Source of the DNA: Planctomycetia bacterium
Lineage (GTDB): Bacteria; Planctomycetota; Planctomycetia; Pirellulales; UBA1268
DNA length: 7,800 bases
Assembly: GCA_009923125.1 (NCBI GenBank)
Contig: RFUD01000098.1
Coordinates: 1 to 7,800 of the forward strand
Direction of reading: 5' to 3'
The translations under genes and the position numbers were made by a program. The notes beneath the pieces were generated by a model. The model searched no databases. It saw only the letters and a list, made by a program, of their open reading frames with translations, and had not been told where the DNA came from. Positions 1 through 6,268 of the stretch are shown here, piece by piece. Positions within the stretch are counted from its first letter, which is position 1, and the number at the start of each line of letters is the position of its first letter.

Positions 1-154
1 GACCCTTTTCCGGCGCCGCCGCTTCCCGCCGCCCCGCACGCGGCGACTTGACGGGCCGCGACAATTACTTCTACTGGGGGAGTCTGCCCCCTGGTCAGTA
101 AACAAACCCGCCGGGCCGCGGAGGCCTGGCAACAACCCGCAGCAGCGTGACGCC
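1..154. other. Upstream region with possible tail of an earlier gene and a small hairpin
   Basis: One forward frame is open from position 1 to a TGA at 49-51 and would encode a Pro/Ala-rich 16-residue tail (ending PHAAT). It could be the 3' end of an upstream gene, but 16 residues are too few to judge. Downstream, GGGGG (76-80) and CCCCC (87-91) can pair around a 6-base loop. No T-run follows, so this is at best a weak terminator. I see no convincing sigma70 promoter or Shine-Dalgarno for the gene starting at 155. Confidence 0.25.
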
Positions 155-952
155 ATGAACGGTGACTTGAAAGGTGCAATCGATAACGTCGTCCGGCTCC
201 GTTCGCGGTCGATCACCCTCGTCGTCTGGGCGGTTCTCCTGGTCGGTGGCTCCGCGGACGGTGGCACCCTGTACTGGAACATGAACGACCTGACGGCACC
301 GACGTCGAGCACCGTCGGCAGCCTGACCGTCAGCGCGATCTCGCAGGGCAATCCCTCGACGACGGGCACGTCGGTGCAGTCGGCATCGTCCGGATACTCG
401 TTCATGCTCGACGGCTCGACGACGACCGCGTCCGGGAGCAACAACCTCGTGTTTTCCGCGAGGAGCGGCGTGCTCGACACCGGCTCCAGCAGCTACATGG
501 CCGTGACGCTCACGCCTGCCGCCGGCTATTCGGGGACGGTGAGCGCCGTCGGATTCGGATCACGATCGACTGCGACCGGCCCGACCACGCTCGCCCTGCG
601 TTCGAGCGCCGACGCGTATGCGGCCGATGTGGCGTTGTTTTCCTCATCCGCAAACAGCAACTGGGCATACTTCGCGAACACGTTTGCAACTCCCGTCGCG
701 TTCTCAAGCGGATCGCCGCTCACGCTGCGGCTCTACGGCGCGGGAGGCTCGTCGGTCGCTCCAAATTGGCGGATCGACGATCTCCAGCTCGACGTTGTCG
801 TGGTCCCCGAGCCGGCGGCGATCGTCTTGGGAATGCTCGCTGTGGCGGGCGTGACGATCCGCGGGAGGCGGCAGGGCCGATGGCGGGAGACGCGGGTGAC
901 ACCATGCACCGCTCACGAGCCGGTTTCACGATCGTCGAACTGCTCGTCGTAG
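155..952 (+). CDS. PEP-CTERM sorting-domain protein (exported, function unknown)
   Basis: A 265-residue exported protein. The N-terminus is basic (Arg14, Arg16, Arg18) with a hydrophobic stretch at about residues 20-31, consistent with a signal peptide ending near residues 33-36. The mature part (about 37-216) is rich in Ser, Thr, Gly and Ala with alternating beta-type patterns. It ends in WRIDDLQL, a phrase common in beta-sandwich domains of such proteins. VPEP lies at 217-220, followed by a hydrophobic helix (221-235) and an Arg cluster (236-247), the tripartite PEP-CTERM signal. By family knowledge this signal is recognised by an exosortase, and the protein goes to the cell surface or extracellular matrix; no exosortase is in this window. 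About 18 residues follow the Arg cluster, where family members normally stop, and they overlap the next gene by 49 bases, so a frameshift is possible. The ATG at 155 has no clear Shine-Dalgarno. The mature domain's function is not recognisable. Confidence 0.85.
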   Translation: MNGDLKGAIDNVVRLRSRSITLVVWAVLLVGGSADGGTLYWNMNDLTAPTSSTVGSLTVSAISQGNPSTTGTSVQSASSGYSFMLDGSTTTASGSNNLVFSARSGVLDTGSSSYMAVTLTPAAGYSGTVSAVGFGSRSTATGPTTLALRSSADAYAADVALFSSSANSNWAYFANTFATPVAFSSGSPLTLRLYGAGGSSVAPNWRIDDLQLDVVVVPEPAAIVLGMLAVAGVTIRGRRQGRWRETRVTPCTAHEPVSRSSNCSS

Positions 953-1911
953 TCGCCATCATCGGCGTCCTCATCGGGCTTCTCCTTCCCGCCGTGCAGG
1001 CGGCCCGGGAATCGGCCCGGCGATCGTCCTGCCAGAACAATCTGAAGCAGATCGGCCTGGCGATGGCCAATTTCGCCGACGTGCGGAAGCGGTATCCGCC
1101 GGGCCAGATCCAGCGGCAGCCGACGCACCCCCGGATTTCATGGGCGGCCTTCTTTCTCGACTTTGTCGAGCAGTCGGCCGTGCAGACCAACTGGACGGCG
1201 ACGGTCGACAAGGACGTGCCGGCGGCCGACTCGCGGCTGTACTTCAACGCGCCCCTCAACAGCGTCTGCAACCGTGCGGCCACGGCCGTGGTGCTGCCGT
1301 TCTACATCTGCCCGAGCACCTCGCGGACCCACTCGTCGCGGTCGGGAAGCCGCACCCGCGACTGGGATGGCGACGGCACGATCGACGCCACCCGCTACGA
1401 GGGCATGGCCTGCATCGACTACTCGGGCAACAACGGGGTGAACAGCGGCTACACGCGTTACCGCACACCCGCCGGCACGACCTACCCGGGGTCGAACGGC
1501 GTGCTGATCTTCAACCAGACCAAATCGCTCGACTCCGGCGTCCCCCTGCAGCAGATCACGGACGGCACATCGAAGACGATCCTCCTGTTCGAGCTCACCG
1601 GCCGGGGCGTCAATCCGCCGACGGGGGCGGGCGATTCCCCGAGCGCCCAGGGCGTCTGGGCCTCGGGACTCAACTGCAATTCGATCGGCCCCCAGAGCCT
1701 CTCCCGGGCCCTGATCAATCCGCCCACCACCGACAACGGCGGGGCCTGGAGCGACGAATCGGACCAGTCGCTGTTCTCGGAGCACCCGCGCGGCGCCCAT
1801 GTGGCGATGTGCGACGGCTCGGTGCACTTCCTGCCCGAATCGACCGCGGACGCCGTGGTCACGGGCCTCGCCTCGCGGAACGGCGGTGAATCGGTGAGCA
1901 TCGGGCAGTAG
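904..1911 (+). CDS. DUF1559 family pseudopilin-like protein (prepilin leader, H-x9-DG C-terminus)
   Basis: A 335-residue protein of the DUF1559 family, which is strongly expanded in planctomycetes. It begins MHRSRAG|FTIVELL, a type IV prepilin leader: cleavage is expected after Gly7, with Phe at +1 and the conserved Glu at +5. A hydrophobic helix follows to about residue 33. The family hallmark QNNLKQIGLAM comes next, then YPPG. Near the C-terminus His294 and Asp304-Gly305 form the H-x9-DG motif, followed by VHFLPES. The family is thought to be anchored by the prepilin helix with a large exported domain; the biochemical role is not established. I chose the ATG at 904 because it gives a canonical short leader. 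In-frame ATGs at 880 and 766 would add unlikely N-terminal residues. A GGGAG at 885-889 lies 14 bases upstream, somewhat far for a ribosome binding site. The start lies inside the 3' end of the PEP-CTERM gene, so the two are probably co-transcribed and may be translationally coupled. Confidence 0.93.
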   Translation: MHRSRAGFTIVELLVVVAIIGVLIGLLLPAVQAARESARRSSCQNNLKQIGLAMANFADVRKRYPPGQIQRQPTHPRISWAAFFLDFVEQSAVQTNWTATVDKDVPAADSRLYFNAPLNSVCNRAATAVVLPFYICPSTSRTHSSRSGSRTRDWDGDGTIDATRYEGMACIDYSGNNGVNSGYTRYRTPAGTTYPGSNGVLIFNQTKSLDSGVPLQQITDGTSKTILLFELTGRGVNPPTGAGDSPSAQGVWASGLNCNSIGPQSLSRALINPPTTDNGGAWSDESDQSLFSEHPRGAHVAMCDGSVHFLPESTADAVVTGLASRNGGESVSIGQ

Positions 1912-1921
1912 GGGCGACGGC

Positions 1922-1927
1922 TACAAT
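1922..1927 (+). promoter_or_regulatory. Possible -10 box for a leaderless transporter mRNA
   Basis: TACAAT matches the sigma70 -10 consensus at five of six bases. It ends 6 bases before the GTG at 1934, so transcription would begin on or next to the start codon. I see no good -35 element at the expected spacing (about 1899-1904). There is no Shine-Dalgarno in the 22-base gap. This supports leaderless initiation but does not prove it. Confidence 0.4.
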
Positions 1928-1933
1928 CCCGGG

Positions 1934-3190
1934 GTGCCTCGCCCGTCGAACACCTGCGATCGCCGCGCCCGCCTGGCCTGGGTCCTCCTCGACTGGGCGG
2001 CGAGCGCCTTTTCGACGATCCTGATCACGCTCGTCGTGGCCTACGTCGAACGGGTCGTGTTCGCCGATGCCGCCTGGGGCGTGCCCGGAGGCGTCGTCTG
2101 GGCGTGGCTCATGGCCACCGCCATGCTCGCGTCGGCCGTCCTCACGCCGTTCCTTTCCGCCCACGCCGACCGCACCCATGCCCACAAGCGGTGGCTGATG
2201 ATCGCCACGGCCTGCGGGGCGGGCGCCAGCCTGCTCCTCGCCGCCGTGCCCCCCACGGCGCGGCTCGCCGTGGCCGCTGCGATCGTGCTGGCGGCCGTCG
2301 GCTTCGACATCGCCCAGGTCTTCACGGGCAGCCTCCTCCCGCGGATCGCGGCGGGGCCGGCGGCCGACCGGCTCTCGGCTGCCGGGTTCGCCGCGGGGTA
2401 TCTCGGCGGTGGGCTCGCCCTCATCTTGGCCACCACACTCGTCGCCTCCCGCGAGTCGCTCGGGCTCTCGGCCCCGGATGCGCTCCGGGCCTCGTTCGTC
2501 GTGATGGGGGCGTGGTGGCTGGTGTTTTCCCTCCCGGCGGCGTGCACGCGTCTGGGAGACGGGCGATCGAGCGAGCACGCCGCGACCTCCACGGGCGAAC
2601 TCCTCGCGTTCGCGCGGTCACTGGCCGGCCACGGGCCAGGGGACCTTGGCCGCATGCTCGTGGGAGCCGTGCTCGTGCTCGGGGGCGTGCAGACCGCGAT
2701 CGCCCAATTCTCGAGCCTCGCGCTCGAGGAGTTTCATCTGGATGCGGCCGCGCTCGTCCGGCTCGTGCTGCTCGTGCAGTTCGTGGCGCTGCCCGGCGCG
2801 CTCTTCATGGGCTGGCTCTCCACCCGCTGGAGCCGCAGCGGCGCGCTCGGCGTGTGCCTCGCCGGCTGGCTGGCCACGATCGGGCTCGCCGCGCTCGTGA
2901 AGACGCCGACGCAGCTCACGGCCCTGGCCGTGCTGCTGGCGCTCGTCCTCGGCGGCGTGCAGAGCGTCGCGCGGGCAGCGATCGCCGCACTCGCACCCGC
3001 GGGGCATTTCGGGGCGACGTTCGGACTGTTGCAGGTGGGCACGAAGCTCGCAGGGTTCGCGGCCAGCCTGCTCTTCGGCGCCGCCTACGCCGCCACGGGC
3101 GACTCCCGCGCCGGCCTGGCCGTGCTCTTCGTGCAGCTCGCGGCGGGGTGGTGGGTGCTCGGCCCGGGGCGAGCGTCTTGCGTGCCGTGA
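1934..3190 (+). CDS. MFS transporter, UMF1/Atg22-like
   Basis: A 418-residue integral membrane protein, nearly all hydrophobic and Ala/Leu/Val/Gly-rich, consistent with about 12 transmembrane segments and the 400-450 residue length of the major facilitator superfamily. The first helix carries WVLLDWAASAFSTILIT (from residue 16), resembling the W..(Y/L)DWA.SAF signature of the UMF1 family (related to yeast Atg22 vacuolar effluxers). The loop after the second helix, HADRTHAHKRWLM, resembles the MFS motif between helices 2 and 3 (G..ADR...RK). Substrate is unknown; bacterial UMF1 members are mostly uncharacterised and some are suspected amino-acid exporters. The GTG at 1934 is the only plausible start: no in-frame start lies between it and the upstream gene's stop, and the next ATG falls around residue 60, after the first helix. 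The gene converges on dapB, separated by the paired repeat. MFS membership is firm; the subfamily is an inference from the N-terminal motif. Confidence 0.85.
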   Translation: MPRPSNTCDRRARLAWVLLDWAASAFSTILITLVVAYVERVVFADAAWGVPGGVVWAWLMATAMLASAVLTPFLSAHADRTHAHKRWLMIATACGAGASLLLAAVPPTARLAVAAAIVLAAVGFDIAQVFTGSLLPRIAAGPAADRLSAAGFAAGYLGGGLALILATTLVASRESLGLSAPDALRASFVVMGAWWLVFSLPAACTRLGDGRSSEHAATSTGELLAFARSLAGHGPGDLGRMLVGAVLVLGGVQTAIAQFSSLALEEFHLDAAALVRLVLLVQFVALPGALFMGWLSTRWSRSGALGVCLAGWLATIGLAALVKTPTQLTALAVLLALVLGGVQSVARAAIAALAPAGHFGATFGLLQVGTKLAGFAASLLFGAAYAATGDSRAGLAVLFVQLAAGWWVLGPGRASCVP

Positions 3191-3192
3191 CG

Positions 3193-3255
3193 CTTGGCGA
3201 CCGGGACGGTCGCCCCACGATTGCAGACCTTGGCGACCGGGACGGTCGCCCCACG
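3193..3255. repeat. Two direct copies of a 27-base element, each a perfect 7-bp hairpin
   Basis: Copies at 3193-3219 and 3229-3255 are identical over 27 bases, with a 36-base period and a 9-base spacer. Each contains GGCGACC, loop GGGAC, then GGTCGCC, a perfect 7-bp GC-rich stem. The pair fills the gap between two convergent genes, starting 3 bases after the transporter's stop and ending 1 base before the end of dapB. The position suits a bidirectional transcription block. There is no T-run on either strand, so it is not a classical intrinsic terminator. The form resembles REP/BIME-type extragenic palindromes, which would imply further copies elsewhere in the genome; that cannot be seen here. 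Confidence 0.85.
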
Positions 3256-3256
3256 G

Positions 3257-4063
3257 CTACGCGAGGCCGAGGACGTCGCGCATCGAGTACAGGCCCACGG
3301 GCTTGCCCACGAGAAACGCTGCGGCGGCGAGCGCGCCCTTCGCGTAGCAGTCGCGGTTCGTCGCCCGCACGCTCACCGACAGCGATTCCCCGTCGAGGCC
3401 GAAGAGGATCGTGTGCTCGCCCGGGTTGTCTCCCGCACGCACGGCGTGGTAACCGATCTCATCGGCGGGACGGGCGCCCGGCCGTCCTTCGCGGCCATGC
3501 GCCGCCTTCGTCTGCCCCATCACGCCCTGCACGATCTCGCCGAACTTCAGCGCCGTGCCGCTCGGCGAATCCTCCTTGTGGCGGTGGTGCACCTCCACGA
3601 TCTCCACGTCGGCCCGGCTGCCGACACGCTGGAGAAGGGATCCGGCCCGGCCCACGAGGTCCATGGCGATGTTCACCGCCAGGCTCATGCTCGGCGACTG
3701 CAGCACCGGGATCTGTTTGGATGCCGCGGCGAGGGCCTCGCGGGCCCCGGCGTCGAGGCCCGTGGTCGCCACCACCAGCGGCACCTTCTTCTGCACGCAC
3801 GCGGCGAGAATGGCGGGCACCGCCTCCGGGAGCGAGAAGTCGATCACCACGTCGGCCGGACAGCTCCAGGCATCCGCCACGGCCACCCCCGCGGGCGAAA
3901 GTCCGGCGAGCATGCCGGCATCGACGCCGGCCTTCGGGTGCCCCGCACGTTCGATCGCGGCCACCAGCTTCCACGGACGGGCATCGCAGGCGGCGCAGGC
4001 GATCACACGCTGCCCCATGCGGCCGGCCGCACCGTGCATGACCAGGCGCAACGGCTCAGCCAT
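3257..4063 (-). CDS. dapB: 4-hydroxy-tetrahydrodipicolinate reductase
   Basis: A 268-residue cytoplasmic enzyme of the diaminopimelate/lysine branch. It reduces the product of DapA to tetrahydrodipicolinate with NAD(P)H (EC 1.17.1.8). The N-terminal nucleotide-binding loop is GAAGRMG (residues 11-17). ATTGL (99-103) is the conserved segment near the cofactor. The substrate and catalytic signature EVHHRHKEDSPSGTA (157-171) contains the expected His159 and Lys163, with the Ser-Gly-Thr that binds the substrate at 168-170. GEHTILFG near the C-terminus matches the family's GEH..(I/F)FG. Length is typical. The segment SPSMSLAVN (123-131) departs slightly from the usual NFS.GVN. The ATG at 4063 overlaps the end of thrC by 8 bases (ATGGCTGA), so translation is probably coupled to thrC. 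In peptidoglycan-making bacteria the product supplies both lysine and the diaminopimelate cross-link residue. Confidence 0.96.
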   Translation of the reverse strand: MAEPLRLVMHGAAGRMGQRVIACAACDARPWKLVAAIERAGHPKAGVDAGMLAGLSPAGVAVADAWSCPADVVIDFSLPEAVPAILAACVQKKVPLVVATTGLDAGAREALAAASKQIPVLQSPSMSLAVNIAMDLVGRAGSLLQRVGSRADVEIVEVHHRHKEDSPSGTALKFGEIVQGVMGQTKAAHGREGRPGARPADEIGYHAVRAGDNPGEHTILFGLDGESLSVSVRATNRDCYAKGALAAAAFLVGKPVGLYSMRDVLGLA

Positions 4064-5465
4064 AGAGTTCGATCGCCTGCACGATCTCGTCGAGCCGGTT
4101 GCCCACGCTCACGGCCCGGTTGGCAAAGCTCGCGCGGCTCACGCCCCGGCTGCCGAGCACCTCGTTGAACAACTTCTGATCGGTGGTGTGGTAGGCCACG
4201 GTCGCCGTCGGGTCCTTGAGCTGGTGGCCCGTGAGGATGCACACCACGCGTTCGTCGCGGCCGATCACCCCCTCCGCGACGAGTTGCTTCGCCCCGGCCA
4301 CGCTCGCCGCGCTGGCCGGCTCGCAGCCGAGGCCACCGGCGCCGACCTGCGCCTTGGCGTCGAGGATCTCCTGCTCCGTCACCTCCCGCACGACGCCGTC
4401 GCACACCTCGAGCGCCCGCAGACACTTGTTGAGGTTCACGGGCCGGTTGATCTCGATCGCGCTGGCGATGGTGTCGGCCCGCTTCTTGTCGCGATCGAGT
4501 TCGTCGTAGTAGTGGCAGGCCGGCGAGAGGTCGGCCCGGCCGCCCTCCCACCGCAGGCCACGGCGATGATAGAGCTCGTACAGCGTGTTGGCCCCGGCGG
4601 CGTTGATCACCGCCAGCCGCGGCACGCGGTCGATGAGGCCGATCTTGCGGAGCTCCGCGAAGGCCTTGCCGAAGGCGCTCGAGTTGCCGAGGTTGCCGCC
4701 GGGCACCACGATCCAGTCGGGCACCTCCCAGCCGAGCGATTCGAGCACCCGGAACATGATCGACTTCTGCCCCTCGAGGCGGAAGGGATTGACGCTGTTC
4801 ACGAGATAGATGCCGAGCTTGCCCGAGACCTCCTTGACGCGGGCCATGGCGTCGTCGAAGTCGCCCGCGATCTGGATCGTGAGGGCGCCGTAATCCAGGG
4901 CCTGCGACAGCTTGCCGTAGGAGATCTTTCCGGAGCCGATGAAGATGATGCCGCGCATCAGCCTGGTGACGGCGCAGTACACGGCGAGCGAGGCACTGGT
5001 GTTGCCGGTGGAGGCACACGCCGCCCGCTTGGCGCCGATCATCCGTGCGTGCGTGAAGGCCGCGGACATGCCGTTGTCCTTGAACGACCCGGAGGGATTC
5101 AGGCCCTCGTACTGCAGGTGCAGCCGGCCCGGCCGCATGCCGATGAACGCGCCCACGCCGTCGGAGACGGAGAGCAGCGTCTGCCCCTCGCCGATCGTCA
5201 CGACGCTCTCGCGGGGGGCAAACGGAAACAGGTCGTGAAACCGCCACACGCCGGAGTAGGCGAGCGGGTCGCTGCGACGCATCCACTTGCGTTCGAAGAC
5301 CTCGAACGAGGTCGGCGGTCGGATCCGGTCCCAGTCGTACGTTACGTCGAGCAGGTTGCCGCAGGCCGGGCAGCTGGTGAGCACCTCATCCACCGAGTAG
5401 GTGGAGCCGCAGGCGGGCGAGATGCACTGCTGGAAGGCGAGGTCGGTGCGGGCGGCGACGGCCAA
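4056..5465 (-). CDS. thrC: Threonine synthase
   Basis: A 469-residue PLP enzyme that converts O-phosphohomoserine to threonine (EC 4.2.3.1), the last step of threonine synthesis in the cytoplasm. The N-terminus holds four cysteines (14, 19, 32, 35; Cx4C and Cx2C), a zinc-ribbon-like module found in many threonine synthases of this type. IGEGQTLL (91-98) is the family's (G)EG.TPL motif with Gln in place of Thr and Thr in place of Pro. NPSGSFKDNG (123-132) carries the PLP-binding Lys129. ASTGNTSAS (151-159) follows, and the phosphate-binding loop GGNLGN is at 256-261. The start is a TTG at 5465, supported by GAGGA (5473-5477 on the minus strand) 7 bases upstream and by reading directly into the Cys module. 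It is the first gene of a two-gene operon with dapB, so threonine and lysine synthesis are probably co-expressed. A cysteate synthase or another fold-type II PLP enzyme is possible but less likely given the motifs. Confidence 0.95.
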   Translation of the reverse strand: MAVAARTDLAFQQCISPACGSTYSVDEVLTSCPACGNLLDVTYDWDRIRPPTSFEVFERKWMRRSDPLAYSGVWRFHDLFPFAPRESVVTIGEGQTLLSVSDGVGAFIGMRPGRLHLQYEGLNPSGSFKDNGMSAAFTHARMIGAKRAACASTGNTSASLAVYCAVTRLMRGIIFIGSGKISYGKLSQALDYGALTIQIAGDFDDAMARVKEVSGKLGIYLVNSVNPFRLEGQKSIMFRVLESLGWEVPDWIVVPGGNLGNSSAFGKAFAELRKIGLIDRVPRLAVINAAGANTLYELYHRRGLRWEGGRADLSPACHYYDELDRDKKRADTIASAIEINRPVNLNKCLRALEVCDGVVREVTEQEILDAKAQVGAGGLGCEPASAASVAGAKQLVAEGVIGRDERVVCILTGHQLKDPTATVAYHTTDQKLFNEVLGSRGVSRASFANRAVSVGNRLDEIVQAIELYG

Positions 5466-5472
5466 GGAACGG

Positions 5473-5477
5473 TCCTC
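5473..5477 (-). promoter_or_regulatory. Shine-Dalgarno supporting the TTG start of thrC
   Basis: Read on the minus strand this is GAGGA, 7 bases before the TTG at 5465-5463. It is the clearest Shine-Dalgarno in the window and decides the otherwise unusual start codon. Confidence 0.65.
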
Positions 5478-5550
5478 GAATCAGGCCGGGACAACATCCC
5501 GGGAACGGCTGGCACGTGGCACGAACCACACCCGAGCACCGCGCGGCACA

Positions 5551-5569
5551 GCCACGTTCAAACGTCGGC
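5551..5569. repeat. Imperfect inverted repeat upstream of thrC
   Basis: GCCACGTTCAAACGTCGGC has 5-bp arms ACGTT/AACGT around CA, extended by GCC/GGC with one unpaired C. It lies about 90-100 bases upstream of the thrC start. It could be an operator, but a chance match in GC-rich DNA is quite possible. Confidence 0.35.
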
Positions 5570-5685
5570 ATATCCGCCGCGGCAACTCGATTTCGACCAC
5601 GATTTTTGCAAGGGTAGGTCATTGTCGCTGGAACAGCAAGCGACGGTGCACCGCGCTTGGGGCCGTGAATTCCGGCTTTTCCACC

Positions 5686-5697
5686 GGCAGGCCTGCC
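5686..5697. promoter_or_regulatory. Perfect 12-bp palindrome next to the dksA-like promoter
   Basis: GGCAGGCCTGCC is its own reverse complement. It ends 3 bases before the -35 box at 5701. Its centre lies about 43 bases before the expected transcription start, close to the position used by class II activators. No known regulator can be assigned from the sequence. Confidence 0.4.
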
Positions 5698-5700
5698 AGA

Positions 5701-5728
5701 TTGACAGCCGACGGAGCGGATTTATGAT
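5701..5728 (+). promoter_or_regulatory. Sigma70-type promoter for the dksA-like/lspA/hisN operon
   Basis: A perfect -35 TTGACA (5701-5706), a 16-base spacer and TATGAT (5723-5728, five of six consensus bases). The transcription start is expected near 5734-5736, giving a leader of about 70 bases. CGGGG (5751-5755) and CCCCG (5766-5770) in the leader can form a 5-bp stem. Confidence 0.75.
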
Positions 5729-5803
5729 GGAAGATTCTTCTGGGAGCGATCGGGGACACCTTCAACCCCGGCCGCACGAAGCAACTCGAAACGGGTTCAC
5801 AGC

Positions 5804-6202
5804 ATGAAAGCGGCGGAGATGAAGCCGTTCAAGACGGCGCTGGAGGCGATGCGGGCGCGGCTGCGGGGTGACGTCTCGACGATGGCCGACGCGGCCCTGG
5901 GAAAAACCCGCTCCGAGGCGAGCGGCGACATCTCCAGCATGCCCATCCACATGGCCGATCTCGGCTCCGACGCCTACGAGCAGGAATTCACGCTCAGCCT
6001 GATGGCGAGCGAGGAGGGGACGCTCGAGATGGTGGAGCATGCCCTCGAGCGGATCCGCTCGAAGACGTACGGCACCTGCGAGGAGTGCGACGGCGTGATC
6101 GCCAAGAAGCGGCTCGAGGCGATCCCGTTCGCCTCCCTGTGCATCCGCTGCGCCGAGAAACTCGAGCAACCCTCGGGTCACCGCCCCCGCCAACCCCGTT
6201 AG
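5804..6202 (+). CDS. TraR/DksA-family C4 zinc-finger protein
   Basis: A 132-residue cytoplasmic protein. The first ~90 residues are charged and helical, as expected of the coiled-coil arm. The middle has HMADLGSDAYEQEF (49-62), the family's acidic tip-like segment. The C-terminal zinc finger uses Cys92, Cys95, Cys113 and Cys116 (CEEC...CIRC), preceded by TYGTC and followed by a short basic tail. Known family members bind RNA polymerase through the secondary channel and modulate initiation, with ppGpp in the case of DksA. Whether this protein does so is inference: the acid spacing in the tip (Asp52-x3-Asp56) differs from the Dxx(D)xA of E. coli DksA and is closer to the YteA-like members, so I give no symbol. 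The ATG at 5804 has no obvious Shine-Dalgarno. An in-frame ATG at 5819 has a purine-rich run too close to serve. The gene leads an apparent operon with lspA and hisN behind a strong promoter. Confidence 0.9.
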   Translation: MKAAEMKPFKTALEAMRARLRGDVSTMADAALGKTRSEASGDISSMPIHMADLGSDAYEQEFTLSLMASEEGTLEMVEHALERIRSKTYGTCEECDGVIAKKRLEAIPFASLCIRCAEKLEQPSGHRPRQPR

Positions 6203-6232
6203 GTGGCGGCCGGGCTCCGGGCCCGCCGGCAA
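6203..6232 (+). other. GC-rich hairpin between the dksA-like gene and lspA
   Basis: Directly after the TAG, GGCGG can pair with CCGCC around an inner CCGG/CCGG stem with loop GCT. No clean T-run follows (a short TTTGTTT comes at 6238-6244). It may be a partial terminator or an mRNA processing or stability element that uncouples the regulator from lspA. Confidence 0.3.
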
Positions 6233-6268
6233 CCACGTTTGTTTCGCGAACAAGGACGTCGCCCAGCC

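Larger units (their letters stand above)
5466..5803. other. Divergent intergenic region between thrC and the dksA-like gene
   Basis: This 338-base stretch has no supportable gene. From left to right it holds the following. The thrC ribosome binding site (5473-5477). A 6-bp hairpin, CCGGGA/TCCCGG with a 5-base loop (5486-5502), inside the probable thrC leader. Two abutting copies of TGGCACG (5510-5516, 5517-5523). An imperfect inverted repeat (5551-5569). A T-run (5603-5607). A perfect 12-bp palindrome (5686-5697) and a strong rightward promoter (5701-5728). I could not find a convincing leftward promoter for thrC. Confidence 0.6.

Noticed and set aside
127..141. A sigma54-like site (TGGCA...CCGCA) before the PEP-CTERM gene
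   Set aside because: The GG-to-GC spacing is one base short of the strict requirement and the rest of the consensus is poor.
766..903. An N-terminal extension of the DUF1559 protein to an ATG at 766 or 880, or fusion to the PEP-CTERM protein
   Set aside because: The prepilin leader must be near the N-terminus; the ATG at 904 gives the canonical 7-residue leader.
2104..4041. A 645-codon open frame on the + strand across the transporter and dapB
   Set aside because: It is an Arg/Pro/Ala-rich shadow frame typical of high-GC DNA, overlapping two clearly recognisable genes in other frames.
5571..5640. Candidate leftward promoters for thrC (such as TTGCTG with TACCCT on the minus strand)
   Set aside because: Each box matches its consensus at only about three of six bases, no better than chance in this region.
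3555..5807. A 750-codon open frame opposite dapB and thrC
   Set aside because: It is the complement of two well-supported enzymes with all motifs intact; the translation is low-complexity and matches no family I recognise.
5724..5807. A 27-codon upstream open frame ending in TGA overlapping the ATG at 5804
   Set aside because: Its start codon lies within the predicted -10 box, so the main transcript would not include it; the stop/start overlap is probably chance.
6203..6268. An earlier GTG start for lspA directly after the upstream stop
   Set aside because: It adds 22 basic residues before helix 1, passes through a GC-rich hairpin and lacks a ribosome binding site, while the ATG at 6269 has AAGGA upstream.
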